The translations under genes and the position numbers were made by a program. Positions 15,865 to 23,387 of a stretch of DNA of 26,041 bases are shown one piece after another. Every line of letters starts with the position of its first letter. Position 1 is the first letter of the stretch. Source of the DNA: an uncultured Clostridia bacterium (GTDB lineage: Bacteria > Bacillota > Clostridia > Oscillospirales > CAG-272); assembly GCA_904501865.1 (NCBI GenBank), contig CAJGCF010000010.1:1-26041 (forward strand), given 5' to 3'. The notes below the pieces were generated by a model. It searched no databases. It was not told the origin of the DNA and worked only from the letters and a program-made list of their open reading frames with translations.

Positions 15865-18687
15865 ATGGCAGTAAAACCTCAGATCAAAGCTAATCAACTG
15901 GCAAAGGACCTCAATATCAAGAGTAAGGATATGGTCAGCCTTATGGCTGAAAAGGGCATTGAGCTCAAAACACAAAAGGCCCTCGAGCCGCACGAGTTCA
16001 ACGTACTGTTTGATGCTATTACGTCTGTATATCAGATAGAGGGCATCGACGACTATATCGATGGAGTGACTTATATTCCCTCTAAGCTCGAAAAGCTTGA
16101 GAAAAAGCAGGTAGAAGAGCCTAAACAGGTAGAAGAGCCTAAACAGGAAAAGACACAAGAGACCACAGAGGAAAAGAAGGCAGCGCCCGCAAAGGACGAT
16201 ACTGCCGCTAAAGCTGTATCCGAGGATAAGAAGGAAACTGTCGCTGCCAAGGCAGAATCCACGTCTACAACCCAGAGCAGTGCAACCAAGCCCACACCCC
16301 AGATAAAGACTCAGCCTAAGGTAGACAGAGCCGAGGCGCTTGCAAGAGCTGCCGCTATTGAAAAGGCGGCAAGAGAGAAGGCTATGCAGAGAGATGCCGA
16401 GAATAACAGAGCGGCGGACAACAGAAGAAACGATAGCCATCAGTCCGGTGCGCAGAGAGGCAATTTTGCACCTAATAACGCGCAGAGACAGCAAAATGAC
16501 CGTTTCTCCCGTATGGGTACTCCCAATTTCGATAGACAGGCGTCTCCCCAGAGAAGAGATGACCGTAAGACTCAAAAGCCTCAATTCTCGAACAACAGAG
16601 GTGGAATGGATAAGGATGACTACGTTCAGTCCGCTCCCAGAGAAAAGTTCCAACCTCAAGCTATAATCCGCTCCCAGACTCCCAAGGGAGGAGATGGAAC
16701 GAGCAAGAAGGGCGCCGCAAAGACGGTTGATATCCGTTCTTCAAGCGTAGATCTTTCAAAGTACGATGAAAAGCTTGATACCTTTGTATCTGAGAATGAA
16801 AGAGATCTTCGTTCGGGTAATAACCAGAAGCTTAAAAAGCAGCAGAATCAGACAAGACAGGAAAACAGCTTCAACAGGGGTAAGAACGGCAAAAAGGGCG
16901 GAAAGCCCGAGCATAAGGCTCCCGTTACTATCATTAAGGGTCCTATAAAGGTTCAGATACCCGAGGAGATAATGGTCAGCGATCTTGCGGCTATGCTCAA
17001 GGTGACTGTGGCAGAGGTAATAAAGAAGCTTATGCTTATGGGAGCTATGGCTACCGCTAACCAGACTATCGACTTTGACACCGCGGCTCTCGTTGCCGTT
17101 GAGTGCGGAGCGGAACCTGAAAAGGCAGTCGTTGTAACCATTGAGGAAAAGCTCTTTGATGAGACCGAGGATACCGATGAGCAGCTCCAGCTCAGAGCGC
17201 CCGTTGTGTGCGTAATGGGACACGTTGACCACGGTAAGACCTCGTTGCTTGACGCAATAAGACATACAAACGTTACCACCGGAGAGGCGGGAGGAATCAC
17301 CCAGCATATCGGTGCGTACAGAGTAAAGATAAACGGACAGGATATCACGTTCCTCGACACCCCCGGACACGAGGCGTTTACAGCTATGCGTGCCCGCGGA
17401 GCACAGGCTACTGATATCGCTATTCTCGTAGTTGCCGCGGATGACGGAATAATGCCCCAGACGGTAGAGGCTATAAACCACGCCAAAGCCGCAGGAATAG
17501 AGATCATCGTGGCTATAAACAAGATGGATAAGCCTACAGCTAATCCTGACGCTATTAAGCAGGAGCTTACAAAGTACGATCTCGTTCCTGAGGAATGGGG
17601 AGGTGACGTTATATGCGTTCCTGTGTCCGCCCTCACAAGAATGGGTATCGAGGACCTTCTTGAGAACGTTCTTCTCGTTGCAGAGGTCAAGGAGCTCAAG
17701 GCTAATCCCAACAGACGTGCGAAGGGTATCGTTATCGAGGCAAAGCTTGATAAGGGACGTGGCCCTGTGGCAACCGTCCTTGTTCAGAACGGTACGCTCC
17801 ATAACGGAGATATCGTTATTGCCGGAACAGCAGTCGGTCGTGTAAGAGCTATGACTGACCACAACGGCAAGCAGCAGAAGGTCGCAGGACCGTCCGTTCC
17901 CGTAGAGATCATAGGTCTTGCAGAGGTTCCCACAGCGGGAGATGAATTTGCGGCGGTTGAGGACGAGAGAATGGCAAGAACTCTTGCCGATCAGAGAAAG
18001 GCCAAGGCAAAGGAAGAATACTTCAAGGCTAACGCAAGAGCAAACCTTAACGATCTGTTTGCTCAGATCAGCGAGGGTATTAAGGATCTTAATATTATCG
18101 TCAAGGCAGACGTTGTTGGCTCTGCGGAGGCAGTCAAGGCTTCGCTTGCCAAGCTTACCAATGAAGAGGTCAGAGTAAACGTTATACACAGCGCGGTCGG
18201 CGGTATTACCGAGGGCGACGTTACTTTCGCCGCGGCATCAAACGCTATCATAGTAGGCTTTAACGTTCGTCCCGACAAGGCGGCTATTGATTCCGCCGAG
18301 AGACAGGGCGTTGATATGAGAATGTACCGAGTGATCTATCAGTGTATTGAGGAGATAGAGGCGGCTATGAAGGGTATGCTTGCTCCCAAATTCCGCGAGA
18401 ATCTTCTCGGTCACGCAGAGGTCAGACAGACTATTCACGTTCCCGGGGTCGGAACTATCGCAGGCTCTTACATTCTTGACGGTAAGATCGCGAGAAATGC
18501 GCAGATACGCGTAGTCCGTGACGGTGTTGTTATCTTTGAGGACAAGATATCCTCACTTAAGAGATTCAAGGACGACGCTAAGGAAGTTGCTCAGGGCTAT
18601 GAGTGCGGTGTAGGACTTGAAAAGTTCAACGATATCAAGGAAGGCGATATTCTCGAGGCCTTCATTATGGAAGAGATCGAGAGATAA
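15865..18687 (+). CDS. infB: Translation initiation factor IF-2
   Basis: GTPase that delivers fMet-tRNA to the 30S subunit and promotes 50S joining. The 940-residue protein has an IF2 N-terminal subdomain (about 5-55), a long low-complexity Lys/Glu/Gln/Arg-rich linker (about 70-360), a second IF2_N domain (about 365-415), then the G domain: G1 GHVDHGKT (452-459), G3 DTPGH (498-502), G4 NKMD (552-555). Domains II-IV follow and end in LEAFIMEEIER. The linker holds a perfect tandem repeat of QVEEPK. The ATG is 14 bases after GGAAAGG, unusually far, and a 14-codon out-of-frame ATG frame (15852-15893) overlaps the start. The operon stops here; rbfA, which often follows, is absent. Confidence 0.97.
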   Translation: MAVKPQIKANQLAKDLNIKSKDMVSLMAEKGIELKTQKALEPHEFNVLFDAITSVYQIEGIDDYIDGVTYIPSKLEKLEKKQVEEPKQVEEPKQEKTQETTEEKKAAPAKDDTAAKAVSEDKKETVAAKAESTSTTQSSATKPTPQIKTQPKVDRAEALARAAAIEKAAREKAMQRDAENNRAADNRRNDSHQSGAQRGNFAPNNAQRQQNDRFSRMGTPNFDRQASPQRRDDRKTQKPQFSNNRGGMDKDDYVQSAPREKFQPQAIIRSQTPKGGDGTSKKGAAKTVDIRSSSVDLSKYDEKLDTFVSENERDLRSGNNQKLKKQQNQTRQENSFNRGKNGKKGGKPEHKAPVTIIKGPIKVQIPEEIMVSDLAAMLKVTVAEVIKKLMLMGAMATANQTIDFDTAALVAVECGAEPEKAVVVTIEEKLFDETEDTDEQLQLRAPVVCVMGHVDHGKTSLLDAIRHTNVTTGEAGGITQHIGAYRVKINGQDITFLDTPGHEAFTAMRARGAQATDIAILVVAADDGIMPQTVEAINHAKAAGIEIIVAINKMDKPTANPDAIKQELTKYDLVPEEWGGDVICVPVSALTRMGIEDLLENVLLVAEVKELKANPNRRAKGIVIEAKLDKGRGPVATVLVQNGTLHNGDIVIAGTAVGRVRAMTDHNGKQQKVAGPSVPVEIIGLAEVPTAGDEFAAVEDERMARTLADQRKAKAKEEYFKANARANLNDLFAQISEGIKDLNIIVKADVVGSAEAVKASLAKLTNEEVRVNVIHSAVGGITEGDVTFAAASNAIIVGFNVRPDKAAIDSAERQGVDMRMYRVIYQCIEEIEAAMKGMLAPKFRENLLGHAEVRQTIHVPGVGTIAGSYILDGKIARNAQIRVVRDGVVIFEDKISSLKRFKDDAKEVAQGYECGVGLEKFNDIKEGDILEAFIMEEIER
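16108..16143 (+). repeat. Tandem 18-bp repeat in infB linker
   Basis: Two perfect head-to-tail copies of an 18-base unit (CAGGTAGAAGAGCCTAAA), followed by the first 4 bases of a third. They encode QVEEPK twice in the disordered linker of IF-2. Such units change copy number by slippage, so this is a plausible length-variable site between strains. Confidence 0.9.
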
Positions 18688-18703
18688 TCCATACCCTATT
18701 TAT

Positions 18704-18744
18704 GCAGGGCGCCTCGCGGTCCACGCTGGACCGTGGCACCCTGC
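18704..18744 (+). terminator. Terminator-like hairpin after infB
   Basis: A GC-rich hairpin beginning 17 bases after the infB stop. Outer arms are GCAGGG/CCCTGC and inner arms CGGTCC/GGACCG with a five-base loop; the middle is partly unpaired. It is followed by TTCTATATTTT, a broken T run, so termination may be incomplete. Confidence 0.55.
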
Positions 18745-18766
18745 TTCTATATTTTGACACTAAAAA

Positions 18767-18793
18767 TGTCGAGCTTTTGCGGAAGCTCTGACA
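18767..18793 (+). promoter_or_regulatory. Hairpin just upstream of the Nudix gene
   Basis: TGTC-GAGCTT / AAGCTC-T-GACA, a 10-pair stem with one bulge and a six-base loop, ends 4 bases before the GGAG site of the Nudix gene. A TTGACA (18754-18759) lies just before it, but no -10 box is placed properly. It may be a second terminator or a mRNA 5' stabiliser. Confidence 0.35.
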
Positions 18794-18806
18794 ACGGAGA
18801 TAAGCT

Positions 18807-19256
18807 ATGATCTATGAGAAATCTTGCGGAGCGGTGGTATTCAGAGACGGTCAGCTGGTCGATGGGAAAACGCAGAGATACGTTTTGATGATAAAGCACA
18901 CCTTGAAAAGCAGGCACTCATTTCCTAAAGGACACGTTGAGGCAGGCGAGAATGAGGTGATGACCGCGGAGCGCGAGGTCTTTGAGGAGACCGCGGTAAG
19001 AATACGTATAACAGAAAAATTCCGACATCCCGTTTATTACAGACCGCGTCCGGGTGTAAAAAAAGAGGTTGTTTATTTTGTTGCACTTACAAGACAGACA
19101 GAGGTCAAGCAAAGAGAGGGAGAGATCGCGAGGGTAGAGTGGATACCCGTAGAGAAAGCTTTGAGCCTTCTGGCTCACGCCAACGATAAAAGGGTACTTG
19201 CTCACGCTATCAAACATATGGAAAGAAAAGGGGCTACTTCACTTAGCGCAGAATAA
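18807..19256 (+). CDS. Nudix hydrolase, Ap4A-hydrolase-like
   Basis: A 149-residue Nudix protein resembling asymmetric bis(5'-nucleosyl)-tetraphosphatases. The Nudix box lies at 42-64: GHVEAGENEVMTAEREVFEE is intact through the REV-x-EE metal site, but the usual Gly after EE-x is Ala (EETAV). The N-terminus EKSCGAVVFR and the HSFPKGHVE lead-in match the Ap4A-hydrolase group; the substrate cannot be fixed from sequence. GGAG is 7 bases before ATG. The last nine codons (GATSLSAE and stop) lie inside copy 3 of the dispersed element, so the C-terminus appears to have been replaced or extended by repeat DNA. Confidence 0.88.
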   Translation: MIYEKSCGAVVFRDGQLVDGKTQRYVLMIKHTLKSRHSFPKGHVEAGENEVMTAEREVFEETAVRIRITEKFRHPVYYRPRPGVKKEVVYFVALTRQTEVKQREGEIARVEWIPVEKALSLLAHANDKRVLAHAIKHMERKGATSLSAE

Positions 19257-19434
19257 AATCCGCTGTTATGAGCCTAGACAAAAAACAACTTAAAAATATA
19301 GTTTTTTGTCTTGTAAATGTTGAAATCCGCCGAAAAAATCGGCGGATTTCAACATTTTATGTGTCTTTTTAGTCGCGTTTTAGCTCTCTGGCGTACCCTT
19401 GTACGCCTACGAGAACCAAACCACGCCTTCTGCA
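19231..19434 (+). repeat. Dispersed element, copy 3 (complete, inverted relative to copies 1 and 2)
   Basis: The reverse complement of 4371-4574 with the same length. It begins inside the 3' end of the Nudix gene and reaches to 26 bases before the MFS stop codon, so it fills the convergent gap. It holds the A/T hairpin (19276-19311; here with perfect 11-base arms AGACAAAAAAC), the GC-core hairpin (19315-19357) and the third hairpin (19390-19407, perfect GGCGTAC/GTACGCC). In the GC hairpin the outer arms read GTTG/CAAC where copy 2 has GAGG/CCTC, so both sides changed together. Confidence 0.9.
19315..19357. terminator. Hairpin in dispersed element copy 3, likely bidirectional terminator
   Basis: A fully paired 43-base hairpin, AAATGTTGAAATCCGCCGA with its complement and a four-base loop, lies between the convergent Nudix and MFS genes. 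T-rich sequence follows (TTTTATGTGTCTTTTT), and A/T-rich sequence precedes it for the other direction. Confidence 0.55.
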
Positions 19435-19459
19435 TATAAATGACTTGGCCCCTTGTTTT

Positions 19460-20677
19460 TTATGCTTGCTTGTTTTTGCTCCTGAAGCACAATAAAACTA
19501 TAGCAAGGCAGGTGGGTATTATAGCAGAGATAAGCATACCGACCTTGAGGTCTCCGTTTCCTATTGCGTCTGCCGCCAGACCGACTGCCGACGGACCGAA
19601 CATACATCCAATATCTCCCGCAAGTGACATCATGGCAAACAAGGCAGTGCCGACAAAGGAGCAGGACAGGGTCGCAAGGTCAAGCGCGCCCGGCCACATG
19701 ATTCCCACCGAAAATCCGCATATTCCGCACCCTATGAGAGCAACGAACGGGTTTTGAGATAACGCCGCCGCAACGTAGCATACCGCGCACAAGCCCGCGC
19801 TTGCGACCATAAGCTTGCGCAGGTCGTATTTGGTGCAAAGCTTGGGATAGAGTATCCTGCATATGCCCATCATCAAGGCAAACGAGCAAGGCCCCATAAG
19901 GTCTCCAAGCAGTTTTGCCGTTTCGGCGGAGGCAACACGTTCAAGTAATGCAAGCTCGGCAAACGCGGACGCCCATTGAGCCATTCCCTGCTCGCAGGCA
20001 CCGCCTAAGAGCATAATGACTATGAAAAGCCAGAACATCTTGTTTTTAACAAGCTTTTTGAGAGAGGAATCTCTTTCTTGCTCAACGGAGGGCTGATTGA
20101 TGGGAACCATCAGAAAATATATGCCGTTGAAAAGCGGTACGAGCGCCCACACGCATGAAAGTAATTGCCAATTGTCCGACAAGAGAAGAAACAGTGTCGA
20201 GACGGTCACGACAAAAAGATGGCCCCAACAGTAAAATGAGTGCAGAAGCCCCATGGATTCAAAGGAGTTCTCTTTGGGACATGATTGCATTATGGGATTT
20301 GCGATGACCTCTATAAGACCTCCTCCCACAGCGCTTACAAGGACGGAAATGACTATGCCAAGATATGCGTTGTCAAAAACGGAGGGAAGGATGCCAAGGC
20401 ACACAAGTCCTGCCGCGGCAAAGAGGTTGGCGGATACCACCATAACTCGATAGTTGAGCCTTGATGAAAGAGCGGCAGAGATGGAATCTATAATGAATTG
20501 GCAGGAAAAATTAGCTATTATCAAAAACGTTATTTGTGCAAGCGGAATGTTATAGGCATCAGAAAATGTAACGAACAGAATAGGCGTGAAGTTTATGACT
20601 ATTGCTTGAATTATAAAGCAGAGATAGCACGCAAATCGTGTGTGCTTGAAGCTTTTTAGTATAGGTGAAAAGGACAT
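19460..20677 (-). CDS. MFS transporter, FucP-like
   Basis: A 405-residue major facilitator with about 12 hydrophobic segments. Features include GGGLIEVIANPIMQSCP in the middle of the N-terminal half, a central charged loop (QPSVEQERDSSLKKLVKNK) and a C-terminal GCGICGFSVGIMWPGALDLA, resembling the fucose-permease-like sugar transporter branch. The substrate is unknown. I start at 20677, where GGAG lies 8 bases upstream; the frame is open to 20746, but those 23 codons would cross the promoter. Transcription should start from the palindromic divergent promoter shared with the HAD gene. The stop is 26 bases from copy 3 of the dispersed element. Confidence 0.88.
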   Translation of the reverse strand: MSFSPILKSFKHTRFACYLCFIIQAIVINFTPILFVTFSDAYNIPLAQITFLIIANFSCQFIIDSISAALSSRLNYRVMVVSANLFAAAGLVCLGILPSVFDNAYLGIVISVLVSAVGGGLIEVIANPIMQSCPKENSFESMGLLHSFYCWGHLFVVTVSTLFLLLSDNWQLLSCVWALVPLFNGIYFLMVPINQPSVEQERDSSLKKLVKNKMFWLFIVIMLLGGACEQGMAQWASAFAELALLERVASAETAKLLGDLMGPCSFALMMGICRILYPKLCTKYDLRKLMVASAGLCAVCYVAAALSQNPFVALIGCGICGFSVGIMWPGALDLATLSCSFVGTALFAMMSLAGDIGCMFGPSAVGLAADAIGNGDLKVGMLISAIIPTCLAIVLLCFRSKNKQA

Positions 20678-20717
20678 GATAATCACTCCGAAAAAGAAAA
20701 AATGAAATATCCTTAAC

Positions 20718-20746
20718 ACTTTACCATACAAATTAGCTTTTGTCAA
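20718..20746 (-). promoter_or_regulatory. Promoter for MFS gene
   Basis: On the minus strand TTGACA (20741-20746) and TAAAGT (20718-20723) are 17 bases apart. The -35 box is inside the left arm of the 39-base palindrome, so a protein bound there would block it. Confidence 0.65.
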
Positions 20747-20775
20747 TCAGATTTTCAAAATCTGATTGACAAAAG
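20737..20775. promoter_or_regulatory. 39-bp perfect palindrome, candidate operator
   Basis: Arms of 19 bases (20737-20755 and 20757-20775, beginning CTTTTGTCAATCAGATTTT) are perfectly complementary about a single central C. Each arm contains one TTGACA box, one for each divergent promoter. The two promoters are therefore mirror images out to the -35. A dimeric repressor or activator site is a natural reading; no regulator gene is adjacent in the window. Confidence 0.7.
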
Positions 20776-20794
20776 TGCTGAAATGTTATAAAAT
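20766..20794 (+). promoter_or_regulatory. Promoter for HAD-rsmF-VOC genes
   Basis: TTGACA (20766-20771) and TAAAAT (20789-20794) are 17 bases apart, and the -35 lies in the right arm of the palindrome. Transcription would begin near 20801, leaving a leader of about 27 bases. Confidence 0.65.
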
Positions 20795-20827
20795 AATTTA
20801 AGAATGTGAATGGATAGGAGTATGTCG

Positions 20828-21523
20828 ATGACAGAAAACAAAATTGCTATATTTGACCTAGACGGAACTGTCCTTGACACGCTTGAGGATCTTTGCGATG
20901 GGGTCAATCATATTTTGATAAAGTACGGATTTGCCGAGAGGACTGTTGAGGAGGTCAGAAGCTTTGTCGGAAACGGCTCAAAAAAGCTGATGGAGCGGTC
21001 ACTCCCAAATGGTGTGAACGAGGAGACGTTTTTGACGTGCTACGGTGAATTTGTTGAGTATTACAGAGAACATGCAAATATAAAGACCCGTCCGTACAAG
21101 GATATTGTGCACACACTTGAAAGCCTTTCGTCAAAAGGCATACTGTGCGCGGTTGTGACAAACAAGCCTCATCGTGCCGCGGTGGAGCTGTGTGCAGAAT
21201 ATTTCGGAGACCTTATAGTTGAGACTGTTGGAGATTCATCTGACAGACCTCGTAAGCCGGACCCGCTTTCCGTGCTCGACGTGATAAAAAAATATAACGC
21301 GTGCAAAGCGGTTTACGTCGGAGACTCCGAGGTGGATATAATGACTGCCAAAAACGCAGATATACCTTGTATAAGTGTAACGTGGGGATTTAAGGATAAG
21401 GATTTTTTGTTGCAAAACGGCGCTGCCTGCACGGTCTCGACCGCGGCAGAACTGTATGAGAAAATATTGGACAGACTTGGCGTTGCGGATGGCGAGACGG
21501 CACTTTCCGAGGGAGGCGAATGA
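20828..21523 (+). CDS. HAD-family hydrolase, phosphoglycolate phosphatase-like
   Basis: A 231-residue HAD phosphatase of the Gph/PpaX type. Motif I is FDLDGTVLDT (nucleophile D10, acid D12), motif II is VVTNKPH, and motifs III/IV are RKPDP and VGDSEVDIMTAKNA. The helical cap between motifs I and II fits subfamily IA. The likely reaction is dephosphorylation of a small phosphoester such as 2-phosphoglycolate, or pyrophosphate as in PpaX; sequence does not decide. Three in-frame ATGs lie at 20810, 20822 and 20828. The last is best placed, 7 bases after GGAG. The stop overlaps the next ATG, so it is coupled to the rRNA methyltransferase. Confidence 0.9.
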   Translation: MTENKIAIFDLDGTVLDTLEDLCDGVNHILIKYGFAERTVEEVRSFVGNGSKKLMERSLPNGVNEETFLTCYGEFVEYYREHANIKTRPYKDIVHTLESLSSKGILCAVVTNKPHRAAVELCAEYFGDLIVETVGDSSDRPRKPDPLSVLDVIKKYNACKAVYVGDSEVDIMTAKNADIPCISVTWGFKDKDFLLQNGAACTVSTAAELYEKILDRLGVADGETALSEGGE

Positions 21524-22932
21524 TGCTACCGACAGAGTTCAAAAACAGAATGATAAAGCTCCTTGGAGACGAGGCGGACAGCTTTTTTGATGCTCTTGAA
21601 AACGAGAGTGCAGTCAAGTCCTTTAGGGTAAATTCCATAAAGACATCTGTTGAGGATTTTGAAAAGGGTCCGTCTGAAATAAACAGAAAAAAAGCGGATT
21701 TTCCTCCAGAATGCTATTATACCGAGGAAAAGTTTCCGGGCTCGTTCGCGGCCCATCATTCGGGTGCAATATATATGCAGGACCCTTCGGCAATGGCTAC
21801 GGTGCACGCCGTCAAGCTTAGCGAGGGTATGAAAGTGCTTGATTCCTGCTCGGCACCCGGAGGGAAGACCACTCAGCTTGCGGCGACGGTAGGCGACAGA
21901 GGAGTGGTTGTCGCAAATGAATATGACACAAAGCGTTGCAGGATACTGCAGGGTAACGTTGAGAGAATGGGGTGTAGAAATATTCTTGTGGTCAATCTTG
22001 ACACGGCGGTGCTTGCCGAGACCTACCCCGATACCTTTGACGTCGTATTGGCGGACGCGCCCTGCTCGGGAGAGGGAATGTTCAGAAAAAACAGTCTCGC
22101 TATATCGGAATGGAGTCCTCAGAACGTCGGGATGTGCGTCGAGAGGCAAAGGGAGATACTTGAAAACGTCGCTAAATGCGTCAAAAAAGGCGGCGTTTTG
22201 ATATATTCGACATGCACCTTCTCACTTGAGGAGAATGAGATGAACGTGGAGCGGTTTTTGGATACTCACAAGGACTTCTCTCTTTCTTGTGTTGAGAGTG
22301 GGCTTGAGCGTGTGACCAGAGGCGGAATAAACTTTGATGGTTGTAGCCGTGATATGAGTAAAACAAGGCGCTTTTATCCTCACGTCTCCCGTGGAGAAGG
22401 ACAGTTCATCGCCGTTATGACCAGAGACGGTGAGCCCGAGAAAGCTTATATTGAAAAAGACAAAAAACACAAAAAAGAAAAGGAAAGAAGGCAAGATGCA
22501 CAGACTCTTGCGACACTTGCGGTAGCGAGAGAATTTCTTGAGCAAAATCTTGTTAAGATGCCTGAATTTGAGCTTTGCTTGCTTGGGGATAATGTATATC
22601 TCAAGCCGGAAATAAATCTCGCTCCTTATGGAGTGTTTGCCGCGGGCGTGTGTGTCGGCGAGGTGGTCAAGGGCAGACTTGTTCCTCATCACCAGCTCTT
22701 TTCGGCGTACGGAAATGATTTCAAGCGCAAAATCTGCCTTGATTCCAATATGTCCGAGACGACGGACTATCTTCGCGGAATGGAAATAGGGTGTGAGGGA
22801 CTTTTGGAGTCGGTAGATGAGGTGACGAGCGGATACGCGGCGGTGATTATTGACGGTTGCGCCACAGGCGGAGCAAAGGTGAGTCAAAACAGGGCAAAAA
22901 ATCATTACCCCAAGGGGCTTAGAGAACAATAA
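21520..22932 (+). CDS. rsmF: RsmF-like 16S rRNA m5C methyltransferase (NOL1/NOP2/Sun family)
   Basis: A 470-residue SAM-dependent cytosine-C5 RNA methyltransferase. The SAM motif CSAPGGKTTQLA is at about 110-121, the PC motif DAPCSGEGMF at 179-188 (C182), and the catalytic TC motif YSTCTFSLEENE at 229-240 (C232). After a short basic linker (KDKKHKKEKERRQ) comes a C-terminal RNA-binding region of the RsmF/YebU type, including PHHQLFSAYGNDF. The family methylates 16S rRNA at positions such as C1407, but Bacillota members may have other sites. The ATG at 21520 overlaps the HAD stop; a second ATG follows immediately. The VOC gene starts 17 bases after the stop. Confidence 0.9.
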   Translation: MMLPTEFKNRMIKLLGDEADSFFDALENESAVKSFRVNSIKTSVEDFEKGPSEINRKKADFPPECYYTEEKFPGSFAAHHSGAIYMQDPSAMATVHAVKLSEGMKVLDSCSAPGGKTTQLAATVGDRGVVVANEYDTKRCRILQGNVERMGCRNILVVNLDTAVLAETYPDTFDVVLADAPCSGEGMFRKNSLAISEWSPQNVGMCVERQREILENVAKCVKKGGVLIYSTCTFSLEENEMNVERFLDTHKDFSLSCVESGLERVTRGGINFDGCSRDMSKTRRFYPHVSRGEGQFIAVMTRDGEPEKAYIEKDKKHKKEKERRQDAQTLATLAVAREFLEQNLVKMPEFELCLLGDNVYLKPEINLAPYGVFAAGVCVGEVVKGRLVPHHQLFSAYGNDFKRKICLDSNMSETTDYLRGMEIGCEGLLESVDEVTSGYAAVIIDGCATGGAKVSQNRAKNHYPKGLREQ

Positions 22933-22949
22933 AATACAAGGAGACAGGT

Positions 22950-23357
22950 ATGGCAAATCAAAAGATAAAGGGAATGGGCTTTCATCACGTGGCATTGAGG
23001 ACTACGAATTTTGAAAAGTCCTTGGAATTTTACAAGGCACTTGGAATGGAGTTTATAGTCCAGTGGGGGCAGGGACCTATGACTATAGCTATGTTCGATA
23101 TTGGAGACGGCGGTAGATTTGAGATATTCGCAAACAGAGGCGTGGACTATCCCTCGGAGGGAAGACTTCAGCACTTTGCGTTCTGCGTAGATGACGTAGA
23201 GGTGGCATACGCCCACGCACTGTCCATAGGAGCAGAGGCTCTGACGCCTCCCAAAACGGTTCCTCTCGAGGATGCTATACCCGAGAAGATAACTATACAG
23301 GTAGCATTCGTAAAGGGACCCGACGGAGAGCAGCTTGAATTCTTCAAGCAACTTTAA
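22950..23357 (+). CDS. VOC-superfamily protein (glyoxalase/bleomycin-resistance fold)
   Basis: A 135-residue protein with two beta-alpha-beta-beta-beta modules. Landmarks are FHHVALRTTNFEKSLEFYKALGM at the start, FEIFANRG at the end of module one, HFAFCVDDVEVAYAHALSIGAE in module two, and KGPDGEQLEFFKQL at the end. The metal-ligand pattern H...E (H near residue 12 and E near 52; H near 71 and E near 131) is compatible with a divalent metal site. Substrate and reaction are unknown. AAGGAG is 6 bases before the ATG. It is the last gene of the HAD-rsmF-VOC run. Confidence 0.9.
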   Translation: MANQKIKGMGFHHVALRTTNFEKSLEFYKALGMEFIVQWGQGPMTIAMFDIGDGGRFEIFANRGVDYPSEGRLQHFAFCVDDVEVAYAHALSIGAEALTPPKTVPLEDAIPEKITIQVAFVKGPDGEQLEFFKQL

Positions 23358-23387
23358 AAAAGGGCGGTTTTTAAACCGCTCTTTTTT
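23358..23387. terminator. Rho-independent terminator between convergent genes
   Basis: GGGCGGTTT / AAACCGCTC flanked by six A on the left and six T on the right, starting directly after the VOC stop. The one non-Watson-Crick position is a G-U pair in plus-strand RNA. The right T run overlaps the stop codon of the convergent beta-helix gene, so it may serve both. Confidence 0.85.

Noticed and set aside
15709..18189. Minus-strand open frames of 316 and 477 codons inside infB and the L7Ae-like gene
   Set aside because: They are antisense to unmistakable IF-2 motifs and have no ribosome binding site; their Ser/Leu-rich composition is that of complement frames.
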